Below, in pieces: positions 1 through 9,491 of a stretch of 64,000 nt of DNA (its first letter is position 1; the number at the start of each line of letters is the position of its first letter). The notes below the pieces were generated by a model, which saw only the letters and a program-made list of their open reading frames with translations, did no database searches and was not told the origin of the DNA. The stretch spans positions 248,001 through 312,000 of the forward strand of contig CAKTDA010000004.1 of NCBI GenBank assembly GCA_934541105.1. Reading direction: 5' to 3'. Source of the stretch: an uncultured Luteitalea sp. (GTDB lineage Bacteria; Acidobacteriota; Vicinamibacteria; Vicinamibacterales; Vicinamibacteraceae). A program made the translations under genes and the position numbers.

Positions 1-1
1 G

Positions 2-1567
<1,566 letters not shown>

Positions 1568-1595
1568 TTGCACGACATCCGCCTTGCGCGACAAT
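1568..1595 (+). promoter_or_regulatory. Putative promoter for the tautomerase gene, leaderless type
   Basis: TTGCAC (1568-1573), a 16-bp spacer and GACAAT (1590-1595). The -10 ends exactly 7 nt before the ATG at 1603 and there is no Shine-Dalgarno, so the transcript would start at or next to the initiation codon. Confidence 0.4.
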
Positions 1596-1602
1596 CATCC
1601 CC

Positions 1603-1815
1603 ATGCCGTACGTGAACGTGCAGATCATCCGGGGCGCCACGCGTGAACAGAAGGCCGAGATCATCGGCGACATCACGGCGTCGCTCGTGCGCGTCCTCGG
1701 CAAGAAGCCGGAGCACACCCACGTCGTGATCCAGGAGATTGCCGAGGAGGACTGGGGCTTCGGCGGTCTGCCCACCGACGTGTGGAAGGAGCGCCGGCGC
1801 GGAGGCACCGCATGA
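1603..1815 (+). CDS. 4-oxalocrotonate tautomerase family protein
   Basis: Small (70 residues) enzyme of the tautomerase superfamily, which uses the N-terminal proline exposed after Met removal as general base. The protein begins MPYVNVQIIRG and continues with the family pattern of a basic EQK helix start and a VVIQEI strand. The length fits the 60-75 residue 4-OT group; the true substrate cannot be told. The TGA overlaps the ATG of the next gene (ATGA at 1812-1815), so the two are translationally coupled. No ribosome binding site precedes the ATG; a -10-like hexamer does. Confidence 0.85.
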   Translation: MPYVNVQIIRGATREQKAEIIGDITASLVRVLGKKPEHTHVVIQEIAEEDWGFGGLPTDVWKERRRGGTA

Positions 1816-2777
1816 CACGCCGACACATCGGCATCCTCCCGGCGCTCGTCGTCCTGCTTGCCGGCGCTGGTGCGGGGCAGGGGCAGCCCGCGTCGACCGG
1901 CCAGCCCGTGGCGTCGCCCCCCGGCGCCCCGTCCGGCGCGCCTGCCTACGAGAGCCGCCTCGAGATCGCCGACATCCGCACCGGCGCGCGCCGTGTGGTC
2001 CATCGCGCGTCCGTGCGGTTCGAGGCCCCGAACTGGTCGCGCGACGGCCAGCACCTGCTCATCAACCAACAGGGCGGTCTGTACCGCGTACCTGTCGCGG
2101 GCGGCACACCGATCCGTCTCGACGTCGGTGCCGTTCAAGGCTGCAACAACGACCATGGGTACTCGCCCGATGGTTCGCTGCTCGCCATCAGTTGCCGGCC
2201 ATCGTCCTCGGTGTACGTGGTGCCGGCTGCCGGCGGCACGCCGCGTCTCCTCACGCCGCTGACGCCGTCGTACTGGCACGGCTGGTCGCCCGACGGGCGC
2301 ACGCTTGCCTACGTCGGGCAGCGCGACGGCGAGTTCGACATCTACACGATGCCCGTCGCTGGCGGACCGGAGACGCGACTGACCACCGCACCGGGCCTCG
2401 ACGACGGGCCGGACTACACGCCGGACGGACGGTGGATCTACTTCAACTCGGTGCGGACGGGCACGATGCGCATCTGGCGGATGCGCCCCGACGGTTCGAA
2501 CCAGGAACAGGTCACGTTCGACCGGCAGTACGCCGACTGGTTCCCGCATCCGTCTCCCGACGGCAAGTGGATCGTCTTCGTCTCGTTCGACGCCACGGTC
2601 GACGGGCACCCACCGCACCGGGACGTCGTGATCCGGCGTCTCGCGCTCGACGAGCCGGCCGCACGGCCCGAGGTCCTGTTCCCGTTGTTCGGCGGACAGG
2701 GGACCATCAACGTGCCGTCCTGGTCGCCGGACGGCTCGCAGTTCGCGTTCGTGTCATACGCAGCCGCGCCGTTTTGA
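1812..2777 (+). CDS. TolB-like / PD40 beta-propeller exported protein
   Basis: A 321-residue protein with an N-terminal signal peptide (MTRRHIGILPALVVLLAGAGAG) followed by about six WD40-like PD40 repeats, each carrying the hallmark xSPDGxxxxF/Y/V (for example YSPDGSLLA, WSPDGRTLA, YTPDGRWIY, PSPDGKWIV, WSPDGSQFA). Such propellers resemble TolB and the N-terminal propeller of DPP-IV-type peptidases, but no peptidase domain follows, so this is a stand-alone propeller, probably periplasmic and binding a protein or peptide. Start chosen at the ATG overlapping the tautomerase stop, which puts the signal peptide directly at the N-terminus. Confidence 0.85.
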   Translation: MTRRHIGILPALVVLLAGAGAGQGQPASTGQPVASPPGAPSGAPAYESRLEIADIRTGARRVVHRASVRFEAPNWSRDGQHLLINQQGGLYRVPVAGGTPIRLDVGAVQGCNNDHGYSPDGSLLAISCRPSSSVYVVPAAGGTPRLLTPLTPSYWHGWSPDGRTLAYVGQRDGEFDIYTMPVAGGPETRLTTAPGLDDGPDYTPDGRWIYFNSVRTGTMRIWRMRPDGSNQEQVTFDRQYADWFPHPSPDGKWIVFVSFDATVDGHPPHRDVVIRRLALDEPAARPEVLFPLFGGQGTINVPSWSPDGSQFAFVSYAAAPF

Positions 2778-2809
2778 CATCGCCAGCCGGGTCAGGCGAC
2801 GATCCCGGG

Positions 2810-4066
2810 ATGGCTGTGGCGCCGGTGTCGTCCCCGATCTCCTTCGACAAGTCGCTCATCAAGGTCGTGCTGCTCGAGAACGTGCACCGGAGCGCCGTGG
2901 AGGCGCTGCGGGCCGACGGCTACAGGAACGTCCACCAGCACGAGCGGGCGCTCGAAGGCCCCGCCCTCGCCGAGGCGATTGCCGACGCGCACATCCTCGG
3001 GATCCGGTCGCGCACGAAGCTCACCGCCGATGTCCTCGCGGCGGCACCCAGGCTGATTGCCGTCGGCGCGTTCTGCATCGGCACCAACCAGGTGGACCTC
3101 CGGGCCGCCGAGACGCTCGGCGTGCCGGTGTTCAACGCGCCCTTCTCGAACACGCGCAGCGTGGCCGAACTCGTGGTGGCCGAGGTGGTGATGCTGCTGC
3201 GCGGCGTGCCGCGCCGCAATGCCCGCGCACACCGCGGCGAGTGGGACAAGTCACCCGCCGGCTCCTTCGAGGTGCGCGGCAAGACGCTCGGCATCGTCGG
3301 CTACGGGCACATCGGCACGCAGGTCGGTGTGCTGGCCGAGGCCCTCGGCATGCGCGTCCTGTTCTACGACGTGGTGACGAAGCTGGCCCTCGGCAACGCG
3401 CAGGCCGTGCGATCGCTCGACGCACTGCTCGGCGCCGCGGACGTCGTGACGCTGCACGTCCCCGAGACGACGCAGACACAGGGGATGATCGGGGCCGACG
3501 CGCTGCGCCTGATGAAGCCGGGCGCGCACCTGATCAACGCCTCGCGGGGAACGGTCGTCGACGTGGACGCGCTTGCCGGGGCACTCGCCGCGGGACATCT
3601 CGGTGGCGCGGCACTCGACGTGTTCCCCCAGGAGCCCGAGTCCAACACGCAGGAGTTCCAGTCGCCGCTGCGCGGCCTCGACAACGTGCTGCTCACCCCG
3701 CACATCGGGGGCAGCACGGCCGAGGCCCAGGAGGCGATCGGCGTCGAGGTCGCCGAGAAGCTGCTCACCTACAGCAACAACGGCTCGACGCTGTCGGCGG
3801 TCAACTTCCCGGAAGTGGCCCTCCCGGGGCATCCCGGGAAGCACCGGCTGCTGCACATCCATCACAACAGGCCTGGCGTGCTCTCGCGCGTCAACGAGGT
3901 GTTCTCCGGACGCCGTGTCAACGTCGCCGCGCAGTACCTCCAGACCAACTCCCGCATCGGCTACGTCGTGATCGACGTGGACCCCGATCCGGATGCCGAT
4001 ACGCCCTCCCTGCGCCGCGAACTCGCGGGCATCGACGGCACGATCAGGGCACGATTGCTGTACTGA
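2810..4066 (+). CDS. serA: D-3-phosphoglycerate dehydrogenase
   Basis: First step of serine synthesis: oxidises 3-phosphoglycerate to 3-phosphohydroxypyruvate with NAD. The protein is 418 residues, close to the 410-residue E. coli-type enzyme. It shows the substrate domain (FCIGTNQVDL), the NAD motif GYGHIG in the core, the catalytic Arg in NASRGTVVD, the catalytic His in LTPHIGGST, and a C-terminal ACT domain (HHNRPGVLSRVNEVFS) expected to bind serine for feedback inhibition. It ends 4 bp before the convergent cytochrome gene. Confidence 0.95.
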   Translation: MAVAPVSSPISFDKSLIKVVLLENVHRSAVEALRADGYRNVHQHERALEGPALAEAIADAHILGIRSRTKLTADVLAAAPRLIAVGAFCIGTNQVDLRAAETLGVPVFNAPFSNTRSVAELVVAEVVMLLRGVPRRNARAHRGEWDKSPAGSFEVRGKTLGIVGYGHIGTQVGVLAEALGMRVLFYDVVTKLALGNAQAVRSLDALLGAADVVTLHVPETTQTQGMIGADALRLMKPGAHLINASRGTVVDVDALAGALAAGHLGGAALDVFPQEPESNTQEFQSPLRGLDNVLLTPHIGGSTAEAQEAIGVEVAEKLLTYSNNGSTLSAVNFPEVALPGHPGKHRLLHIHHNRPGVLSRVNEVFSGRRVNVAAQYLQTNSRIGYVVIDVDPDPDADTPSLRRELAGIDGTIRARLLY

Positions 4067-4070
4067 TCGC

Positions 4071-4817
4071 TTACCGCTTGCCGGGTCCCGCGTGCGTCGC
4101 GTAGCTGCCGTGGCAGGCGCCGCACGTGGCGAGCATGCGCCCGTACATCTCCTCCCGATCACGCGTGCGGTGCGCCTGCGCGGCGCGCCCGACGAGTTGC
4201 GCGAGCTGACCTTCGGCCCGGGCCATCTGTCCGCGGAGCTTGCGCGGGGCGTCGTCCACGGCGAACGACTGCCCGGCGAGTGTCCGGACGCCCTCACCCC
4301 AGGAGGAATCGGAGGGACCGACGAGGCCTTCGAGGAGCATGTCCATGCCGCGCTGGTGCAGCAGCATGTGGCCGACGAGCCCGCCGACCGACGGCGAGGG
4401 CGCGACCGGCACGGCTGCGCGCACGTGCATCGCCCGGTGGCACTGTCCGCACGTCCCGAGAATCGACGCGGTCGCGCGCGCCGCGTCATCGAGTGACCGT
4501 GCGGCTGCCGCCTCGCGCGCGAGTGTCGTGACACGCCCCTGGAAGGCCTCGGCGCCCACGGGCATCGGGACGGTGGGACTGTGCTTCGCGAGACGTCCCG
4601 CCTCGGCCCGGGCGACGTCGAGGTGCCCGCGCACGACGGCATCGTGAAGCTCCATGGCCTGGCCGAAATGCGCACGCATGTAGGCGGCACGCGCCGGGCT
4701 CCGGTCGTCGGCGCGGGGCGACTGTGCGGTGGTGCGTACCGCGGCCGTGCCGACGAGCAGCATCGACGCAATCGCCGGCAGCCAGAGGACACGCAGGCGG
4801 GGCAGGTGGGCGGGCAT
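4071..4817 (-). CDS. Exported diheme c-type cytochrome
   Basis: A 248-residue protein with a signal peptide (hydrophobic LWLPAIASMLLVGTAAV) and two CxxCH haem-attachment sites, CGQCH in the middle and CGACH near the C-terminus, separated by about 110 residues; this looks like a duplicated cytochrome-c'-like helical unit. Each half is Ala/Arg-rich and helical. Role: periplasmic electron carrier or haem sensor, donor and acceptor unknown. The start at 4817 is set by a good Shine-Dalgarno (AGGAGG, 5 nt before ATG); a longer reading from 4850 lacks one. Confidence 0.85.
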   Translation of the reverse strand: MPAHLPRLRVLWLPAIASMLLVGTAAVRTTAQSPRADDRSPARAAYMRAHFGQAMELHDAVVRGHLDVARAEAGRLAKHSPTVPMPVGAEAFQGRVTTLAREAAAARSLDDAARATASILGTCGQCHRAMHVRAAVPVAPSPSVGGLVGHMLLHQRGMDMLLEGLVGPSDSSWGEGVRTLAGQSFAVDDAPRKLRGQMARAEGQLAQLVGRAAQAHRTRDREEMYGRMLATCGACHGSYATHAGPGKR

Positions 4818-4873
4818 GAGGAACCTCCTGGAAGCAGGCGTGCACGTCACGTGCCGCCGGACAAGCCCGGCGG

Positions 4874-5641
4874 CTACCCGTGCCGGCGATGACGGCGCGG
4901 GAGGGATGCGGCGTCTCCGCGAAATTCGCCGGGGCGCGCGGGAAACTCCCCACGGCCGTGCGTCGCCTGCGGGTCACCTGTCGTCGCCCGGTAGACGAGA
5001 TGCCGCGCGCCGCGCCGGCCGTGGCCTCTCGCGCGTTCCAGGACGACGTCGAATCCCATCGACGTCAGCCGGCGGGCGAAGCGTCGGTCCTCCCACGCCG
5101 ACCAGACGGCAAGGACGCCACCCGGACGAAGTGCCCGCCTGATGGAGTAGAGCCCCGCACGGCTGTAGAGGGCGTCGTTGCCCTCGGCCGCGAACTCCGC
5201 GGGGCCGTTGTCCACGTCCAGCAGGATGGCGTCGAAGCCCTCGGTGGACGCACGCAGGATCCGGAGGGCATCGCCAATCTCGACGTGCACGCGGCGGTCC
5301 TTCAACGGATGGCCTGCAAGGTGCCCGAGGACGTCCGTGTTCCAGTCGCGGACCTCCGGCACCAGTTCGGCGACGACGATGGAGGCGTCGGCGGGCAGGA
5401 CGTCGAGCGCGGCCCGGACGGTGAAGCCCATGCCGAGTCCGCCGATGAACACCCGCGCGCCGGTGCGCGTGGCGACGTGCCGGCAGCCGATCGTGGCCAG
5501 CGCCTGCTCCGACCCGTTGATCGTGCTCGGCATCAGGCTGCGGTCGTCGGCGAGCAGCAGGAACTCGTGGCCCCTGCGGCGCAGCGTGAGACGCGTGCCG
5601 TCGGGTGTCGTTGCCTCGCCCAGCGTTTCCCAGGGAATCAT
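4874..5641 (-). CDS. Spermidine-synthase-like SAM/aminopropyl-transferase fold protein
   Basis: A 255-residue cytoplasmic Rossmann-fold protein. The nucleotide motif GGLGMGFTVRAAL (residues about 67-79), the acidic strand end VVAELVPEV and LLDVDNGP (about 140-147) match spermidine-synthase-like / MnmC-like methyltransferases. The spermidine synthase active-site signature is incomplete, so polyamine synthesis is not assured and a methyltransferase role is as likely. Its ATG overlaps the stop of the upstream AAA+ gene (ATGA at 5638-5641), so the two products are probably made together. The last 40 residues are Arg/His-rich and disordered-looking. Confidence 0.75.
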   Translation of the reverse strand: MIPWETLGEATTPDGTRLTLRRRGHEFLLLADDRSLMPSTINGSEQALATIGCRHVATRTGARVFIGGLGMGFTVRAALDVLPADASIVVAELVPEVRDWNTDVLGHLAGHPLKDRRVHVEIGDALRILRASTEGFDAILLDVDNGPAEFAAEGNDALYSRAGLYSIRRALRPGGVLAVWSAWEDRRFARRLTSMGFDVVLERARGHGRRGARHLVYRATTGDPQATHGRGEFPARPGEFRGDAASLPRRHRRHG

Positions 5642-6636
5642 CGAATCACCGCGGCGAGCAGCGCAAGGACGGCGAGGACGAGTCCCGTGGCGGCGACGAG
5701 GACCGCGAGGCGCACCTCCCGCGCCATGCGTGCGACGTCGTCGGCGTGCGGGATGGCGACGCCCGGCTCGGCCATGAGCGACTGCTGCATGACGCGAGCG
5801 GCCGAGAGGACGTCGCGCATCCCCTGCTCGAAGTGTTGTTGGTGGATGCGCTTGTCGTCGTCGGCACCGGGTTCGGCGGCGGCCGCGAGTGCCGCCTTGA
5901 GGACGGCGTTGCGGATGCTGCCGCCGCTGGCCTCGAACTGTTCGGCCAGTGCCCGGAAGTCGACGTCAGGCGCGAGCGGCGTGCGCGCAGGATGGATCTG
6001 CACGCGCCAGATCTGTTCCCGCTCCTCGACGCCGGGCATCTCGAAGAGCACGTGCGTCCGGATGCGCCGCTCGAACGCGGGGTCGAAGTTCGAGGCGAGG
6101 TTGGTCGCGAAGATCACCACGCCGTTGAAGGCGTCGAGTTCCTGCAGGAGCACGTTGACCACGGCGTTCGCTTCACGGGTCGCTCCGGGATCGACGAGCG
6201 TGGAGCGCCGCGACGCAATCGCGTCGGCCTCGTCGAAGAACAGCACGGCGTGCTCCTCACGCGCCCGGCGGAACACGGCCGCCACGTTCTTCGGCGTCTC
6301 GCCCATCCACATCGACTCGAGCTCGCTGTAGCGCACCACGAGCAGGCGGCGGCCGATGGCGTGTGCGAGGGCCTCGGCGCAGATGGTCTTGCCCGTGCCA
6401 GACGGACCCGCGAAGTTGAACGTCAGTCCGAGTCCGGTCGGGTGGCGTTCGCCGAGTCCCCACTGCTCGAAGACGAGGTCGTAGCTCGTGAGCTGGCCGA
6501 GCGCTTCCGACAGCGTGCGGCGGGTCGCAGGCGGCAGCACGACGTCGCGGAACGTCCGGCGCGGCACGATGGCATCCACCGTCTTGCGCGCCGCGGCCTG
6601 GCCGGTCAGGAAGCTGAGGAGGGGAGGTGGAGCCAA
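5638..6636 (-). CDS. AAA+ ATPase with C-terminal membrane anchor
   Basis: A 332-residue AAA+ protein: N-terminal arm, Walker A GPSGTGKT (residues 77-84), Walker B VLFFDEAD (131-138), sensor-1 region VVIFATN, arginine-finger region FERRIRTH, and a C-terminal hydrophobic helix (about 310-330, VLVAATGLVLAVLALLAAVI) that would tail-anchor it in the membrane facing the cytoplasm. The ATPase core is of the FtsH/katanin/Bcs1 'classic' clade but has no protease domain. It initiates at TTG with no Shine-Dalgarno; a CACAAT hexamer ends 6 nt upstream. It is coupled to the spermidine-synthase-like gene. Substrate unknown. Confidence 0.85.
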   Translation of the reverse strand: MAPPPLLSFLTGQAAARKTVDAIVPRRTFRDVVLPPATRRTLSEALGQLTSYDLVFEQWGLGERHPTGLGLTFNFAGPSGTGKTICAEALAHAIGRRLLVVRYSELESMWMGETPKNVAAVFRRAREEHAVLFFDEADAIASRRSTLVDPGATREANAVVNVLLQELDAFNGVVIFATNLASNFDPAFERRIRTHVLFEMPGVEEREQIWRVQIHPARTPLAPDVDFRALAEQFEASGGSIRNAVLKAALAAAAEPGADDDKRIHQQHFEQGMRDVLSAARVMQQSLMAEPGVAIPHADDVARMAREVRLAVLVAATGLVLAVLALLAAVIR

Positions 6637-6642
6637 CAGCCT

Positions 6643-6648
6643 ATTGTG
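6643..6648 (-). promoter_or_regulatory. -10-like hexamer before the AAA+ gene
   Basis: CACAAT on the minus strand, ending 6 nt before the TTG start at 6636. No convincing -35 is visible. It fits the leaderless pattern seen elsewhere in the window. Confidence 0.25.
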
Positions 6649-6670
6649 CCTCGAACGACGGGTTCGCCGC

Positions 6671-7411
6671 CTATTCCCAGCGGAAGACGCGTGCCGCGAT
6701 GGCCGTCAGCACGGCGAACATCAGGCACAGCACCGCCACGTCGCCGGTGTGCGCGAGCCATCCCTCGCCGCGCCACACGCCACGCAGCAGTGACACCGCG
6801 TAGGTGAGCGGAATCAGGCGCGCCACGACCTGCACGGCGTCCGGCAGCCGCTCGATGGCGACAAAGAGCCCCGAGAGGCCCAGCATCGCGTAGACGACGA
6901 GCGACGCGAGGGGCTGTGCGAACCGCGCCGTCGGCACCACGCTGGCCACGACGAATCCCACCGAGAGCAGGCACATCGTCGTGAACAGGAGTGCGGCCGC
7001 GAACGACGCGATCGGGGCATCACCGGCGGGTCCGAACGTGCGGACGCCGGCGAGCACGAGGATGCCCAGCGAGACGGCCGTGAAGATCAGCTTCACGAGC
7101 ACGTGAGCCATCAGGATCGTCGTCGGGCGCAGCGGCGTGGCGCGAAGTCGCTTGAGGATGCCGCCTTCGCGGTAGATGGCGATGATGGCGACGAGAGAGA
7201 CCATCGCGCCCATCGCAATCATCACGGCGGCAAACACGGGCAGGTCGCCCGCAAGCAGTGCCGGCAGTGCGCCGGGATTCGATGCCCGATCGCGAACGCG
7301 GCGCAGGACGAGGAAGAGCAGCACCGGCAGGCCGACGGCGCCGAGCACGCCGAGCGGTTCCCGCAGGAAGATCCTGATTTCGAGCCAGGTGAGCCTCAGG
7401 AGTCCGCGCAC
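6671..7411 (-). CDS. ABC-2 type transporter permease
   Basis: A 246-residue integral membrane protein with about six hydrophobic segments (for example GAVGLPVLLFLVL, FAAVMIAMGAMVSLVAIIAI, FAAALLFTTMCLLSVGFVVA, VVYAMLGLSGLFVAI, VAVLCLMFAVLTAIAA), the typical ABC-2 exporter layout, with the cytoplasmic REGGILKRLRATPL loop that contacts the ATPase. The GTG start at 7411 has GAGGA upstream and lies 10 bp after the stop of the ATPase gene; together they form a half-transporter pair for export of an unknown drug, lipid or polysaccharide. Confidence 0.9.
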   Translation of the reverse strand: MRGLLRLTWLEIRIFLREPLGVLGAVGLPVLLFLVLRRVRDRASNPGALPALLAGDLPVFAAVMIAMGAMVSLVAIIAIYREGGILKRLRATPLRPTTILMAHVLVKLIFTAVSLGILVLAGVRTFGPAGDAPIASFAAALLFTTMCLLSVGFVVASVVPTARFAQPLASLVVYAMLGLSGLFVAIERLPDAVQVVARLIPLTYAVSLLRGVWRGEGWLAHTGDVAVLCLMFAVLTAIAARVFRWE

Positions 7412-7421
7412 GTCGCCGTCC

Positions 7422-8336
7422 TCAGGCCCGCACCGCGTGCCCGGTGAGACGGAGGAAGACGTCCTCGAGGGAGGCCGTCCGTGATTGGAGGTCGGACACG
7501 CGCACGTCGTGCTGCGCGAGGCACCGCACGACATCGTCGAGCAGGTCGCTGCCGGTGCCGTGCACGAGCAGCGTGCCGTCGCCGCGCTCGACGTGACGGA
7601 CCGAGCGGCAGGCACCGAGGAGGTCGGCAGCCCGCGGGTCGTCGGTGACGATCGAGATGTTGCGCTCGGGACAGTGCCGGGCCACGAGCGCGGCCGGCGC
7701 GCCGACGTCCACCGCGCGACCGGCGTCGATGATGGCGACGCGATCGCAGAGGCGCTCGGCCTCCTCCATGAGGTGCGTGGTGAGGACGACGGTCTTGCCG
7801 CGGGCACGGATGCCGCTGACGAGGTCCCAGATGGCGCGGCGGGCCTGCGGGTCGAGGCCGGTCGTCAGCTCGTCGAGGAAGACGATCTCGGGATCGTGGA
7901 TGAGGGCCAGCGCGATGAAGAGCCGCTGCTTCTGTCCACCCGACAGCGTCATGAACCAGGCGTGCTGCTTCTCGAGCAGGCCGAGTTGTTCGAGCAGGCG
8001 GGTGCCGTCGACGGAGCGGGAGTACAGGGAGGCCCACAACCAGACGGCCTCCCGCACCGTGATGCGCTTCTGCAGCTGTGATTCCTGCAACTGGACGCCC
8101 GCGCGCTGCAGCAGCGCCGTGGCATCGCGACGCGGGTCGAGGCCGAGCACCGTGATGGTGCCCGCATCGGGAGCCCGCAGGCCTTCGATGCACTCGAGCG
8201 TCGTGGTCTTGCCCGCGCCGTTCGGGCCGATGAGCCCGAAGATCTCGCCTTCGTGGACGTCGAACGTGACGTCCTCGACGGCGCGGACGCGACCGTAGTG
8301 CTTGCGGAGCGCGGCGACGTGTACGACCGTCGTCAT
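7422..8336 (-). CDS. ABC transporter ATP-binding protein (DrrA-type)
   Basis: A 304-residue ATPase partner of the downstream permease. Walker A GPNGAGKTT, Q-loop region QLQESQLQ, signature LSGGQKQR, Walker B IVFLDEL and H-loop TTHLMEEAE are all present. The roughly 90-residue C-terminal extension (HCPERNISIV onward) resembles the DrrA/CcmA-like exporter ATPases. The first cistron of a two-gene exporter operon on the minus strand. Confidence 0.92.
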   Translation of the reverse strand: MTTVVHVAALRKHYGRVRAVEDVTFDVHEGEIFGLIGPNGAGKTTTLECIEGLRAPDAGTITVLGLDPRRDATALLQRAGVQLQESQLQKRITVREAVWLWASLYSRSVDGTRLLEQLGLLEKQHAWFMTLSGGQKQRLFIALALIHDPEIVFLDELTTGLDPQARRAIWDLVSGIRARGKTVVLTTHLMEEAERLCDRVAIIDAGRAVDVGAPAALVARHCPERNISIVTDDPRAADLLGACRSVRHVERGDGTLLVHGTGSDLLDDVVRCLAQHDVRVSDLQSRTASLEDVFLRLTGHAVRA

Positions 8337-8361
8337 TGCGCCCCAGCATACGACGTCCCGC

Positions 8362-8910
8362 TCAGGCCTTCGGCACCGCCTGCACCGAGAGGTTGATCTT
8401 CACTTCGTCGCCGACGAGGAATCCGCCGGTCTCGAGCGTGGCATTCCAGTTGAGCCCGTAGTCCTTGCGATTGAGCGAGTACTCGGCCTCGAACGCGATG
8501 CGCTCGTTGCCCCACGGGTCCTTCGCCCTGCCGAGGAACGTCACCGGCAACGTGATCTCGCGCGTGACGTCGCGGATGGTGAACTGACCCGTCACGTCGA
8601 ACTGGTCCTCGCTGCGCTTGGTGATGCCCGTGCTGACGAACGTGATGGTCTTGAACGTCTCGGTGTCGAAGAAGTCGGCCGAGCGCAGGTGCGTGTCGCG
8701 GTCCTTCTGGTTGGTGTCGATGCTGCCGGCCTGGATCGTGAAGGTCACCGTCGAGCGGTCCGGATTGGCCTCGTCGAACGCGATGGTGCCCTCGAACTCG
8801 GAGAAGCGGCCGCGCACCCTGGTGATGAGATGGCGCACCTGGAAGTTGGCCTCGGAGTGGGCCGGGTCGATTGCGTAGGTCTTCACTGTCGTGTCGGTCG
8901 TTGTCGTCAT
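8362..8910 (-). CDS. YceI family protein (no signal peptide)
   Basis: A 182-residue lipocalin-like protein of the YceI family, whose beta-barrel binds long isoprenoid or amphiphilic ligands. Family blocks are visible: WxIDPAHSEANFQVRHL-like start, GRFSEFEGTIAFD, RDTHLRSADFFD, FTIRDVTREITLPV and the closing VGDEVKINLSVQAV. Unlike periplasmic E. coli YceI it has no signal peptide, so it should be cytoplasmic. AAGGAG lies 6 nt before the ATG. It follows the marR gene after a 47-bp gap holding heptanucleotide repeats, and is probably controlled by that regulator. Confidence 0.92.
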   Translation of the reverse strand: MTTTTDTTVKTYAIDPAHSEANFQVRHLITRVRGRFSEFEGTIAFDEANPDRSTVTFTIQAGSIDTNQKDRDTHLRSADFFDTETFKTITFVSTGITKRSEDQFDVTGQFTIRDVTREITLPVTFLGRAKDPWGNERIAFEAEYSLNRKDYGLNWNATLETGGFLVGDEVKINLSVQAVPKA

Positions 8911-8925
8911 CGTTGGCTCCTTGTC

Positions 8926-8959
8926 GGGATTCGGGATTCGGGATTCGGATTCGAGATTC
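8926..8959 (-). repeat. Heptanucleotide repeats (GAATCCC units) between marR and yceI
   Basis: Plus-strand reading gives three perfect GGGATTC units (8926-8946), then GGATTC and GAGATTC. On the coding (minus) strand the unit is GAATCCC. The array runs from the last base of the marR stop codon almost to the yceI Shine-Dalgarno, so it lies in the mRNA between the two genes. Confidence 0.9.
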
Positions 8960-9422
8960 AGGTCTGTCGCAACGTCGCGAGGATCTCGTTCAGTGCATGC
9001 AACTGCTCCGGTGCGAGGCGGCCCATCGAGGACGCCAGGTACGTGGCGACGACCTCGTCGAGCGACGTGAGGACGTCGCGGCCGCTCGGCGTGATGCGCG
9101 TGGTGACGAACCGTCGGTCGTCGCCGGCGCGCGTCCGCGCGATGTGGCCGGTGTCCTCGAGCCGGTCGAGCAGCCGCGTGACGTCGGGGACGCGACGCAC
9201 CATGCGCTCGCCGATCTCGCTCCGGCAGAGGCCGTCGTCGCCAGCCCCGCGCAGGATGCGCAGGACGTTGTATTGCGTCGCGGTGATGCCCGTGGGCCTC
9301 AGCGCGGTCTCGAGTGCGTGTTCGAGGACGGCGGCTGTGCGTTGCAGGCTGACGAACGCCTCCTCGAGAGGCGACCGGAACGGTCGTGTCTGTTTCAGTT
9401 CGGCCTGCAACCCGCTGTGCAT
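8958..9422 (-). CDS. MarR family transcriptional regulator
   Basis: A 154-residue winged-helix regulator. The helix-turn-helix runs through GLCRSEIGERMVRRVPDVTRLLDRLEDTG and the wing is ARTRAGDDRRFVTTRITPSG. Such dimers usually repress their own operon and respond to phenolics or oxidants. Start taken at the ATG 9422, because a near-consensus promoter (TTGACA-17-TATCGT) ends 6 nt before it, which would exclude the longer reading from 9488. The mRNA would be leaderless. It is followed by yceI in the same direction. Confidence 0.9.
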   Translation of the reverse strand: MHSGLQAELKQTRPFRSPLEEAFVSLQRTAAVLEHALETALRPTGITATQYNVLRILRGAGDDGLCRSEIGERMVRRVPDVTRLLDRLEDTGHIARTRAGDDRRFVTTRITPSGRDVLTSLDEVVATYLASSMGRLAPEQLHALNEILATLRQT

Positions 9423-9428
9423 GTGATC

Positions 9429-9457
9429 ACGATAGATGTTTGAACACGCATTGTCAA
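9429..9457 (-). promoter_or_regulatory. Promoter of marR-yceI with possible MarR operator
   Basis: TTGACA (9457-9452), 17-bp spacer, TATCGT (9434-9429) on the minus strand: the best sigma70-type promoter in the window. The spacer contains an imperfect palindrome with TGTT and AACA arms, placed where a bound MarR dimer would block RNA polymerase. Confidence 0.7.
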
Positions 9458-9478
9458 GCCCTCGCAAATGCGAGGGCT
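9457..9478 (-). terminator. Perfect inverted repeat between the cytochrome gene and marR
   Basis: AGCCCTCGCA and TGCGAGGGCT arms (10 bp each) around a 2-nt centre, directly abutting the -35 box of the marR promoter. A second small hairpin (GAGCC/GGCTC) lies between it and the cytochrome stop. It may terminate the cytochrome transcript, without a clear T tract, or serve as an operator. Confidence 0.5.
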
Positions 9479-9491
9479 CGAGCCGCACGGC

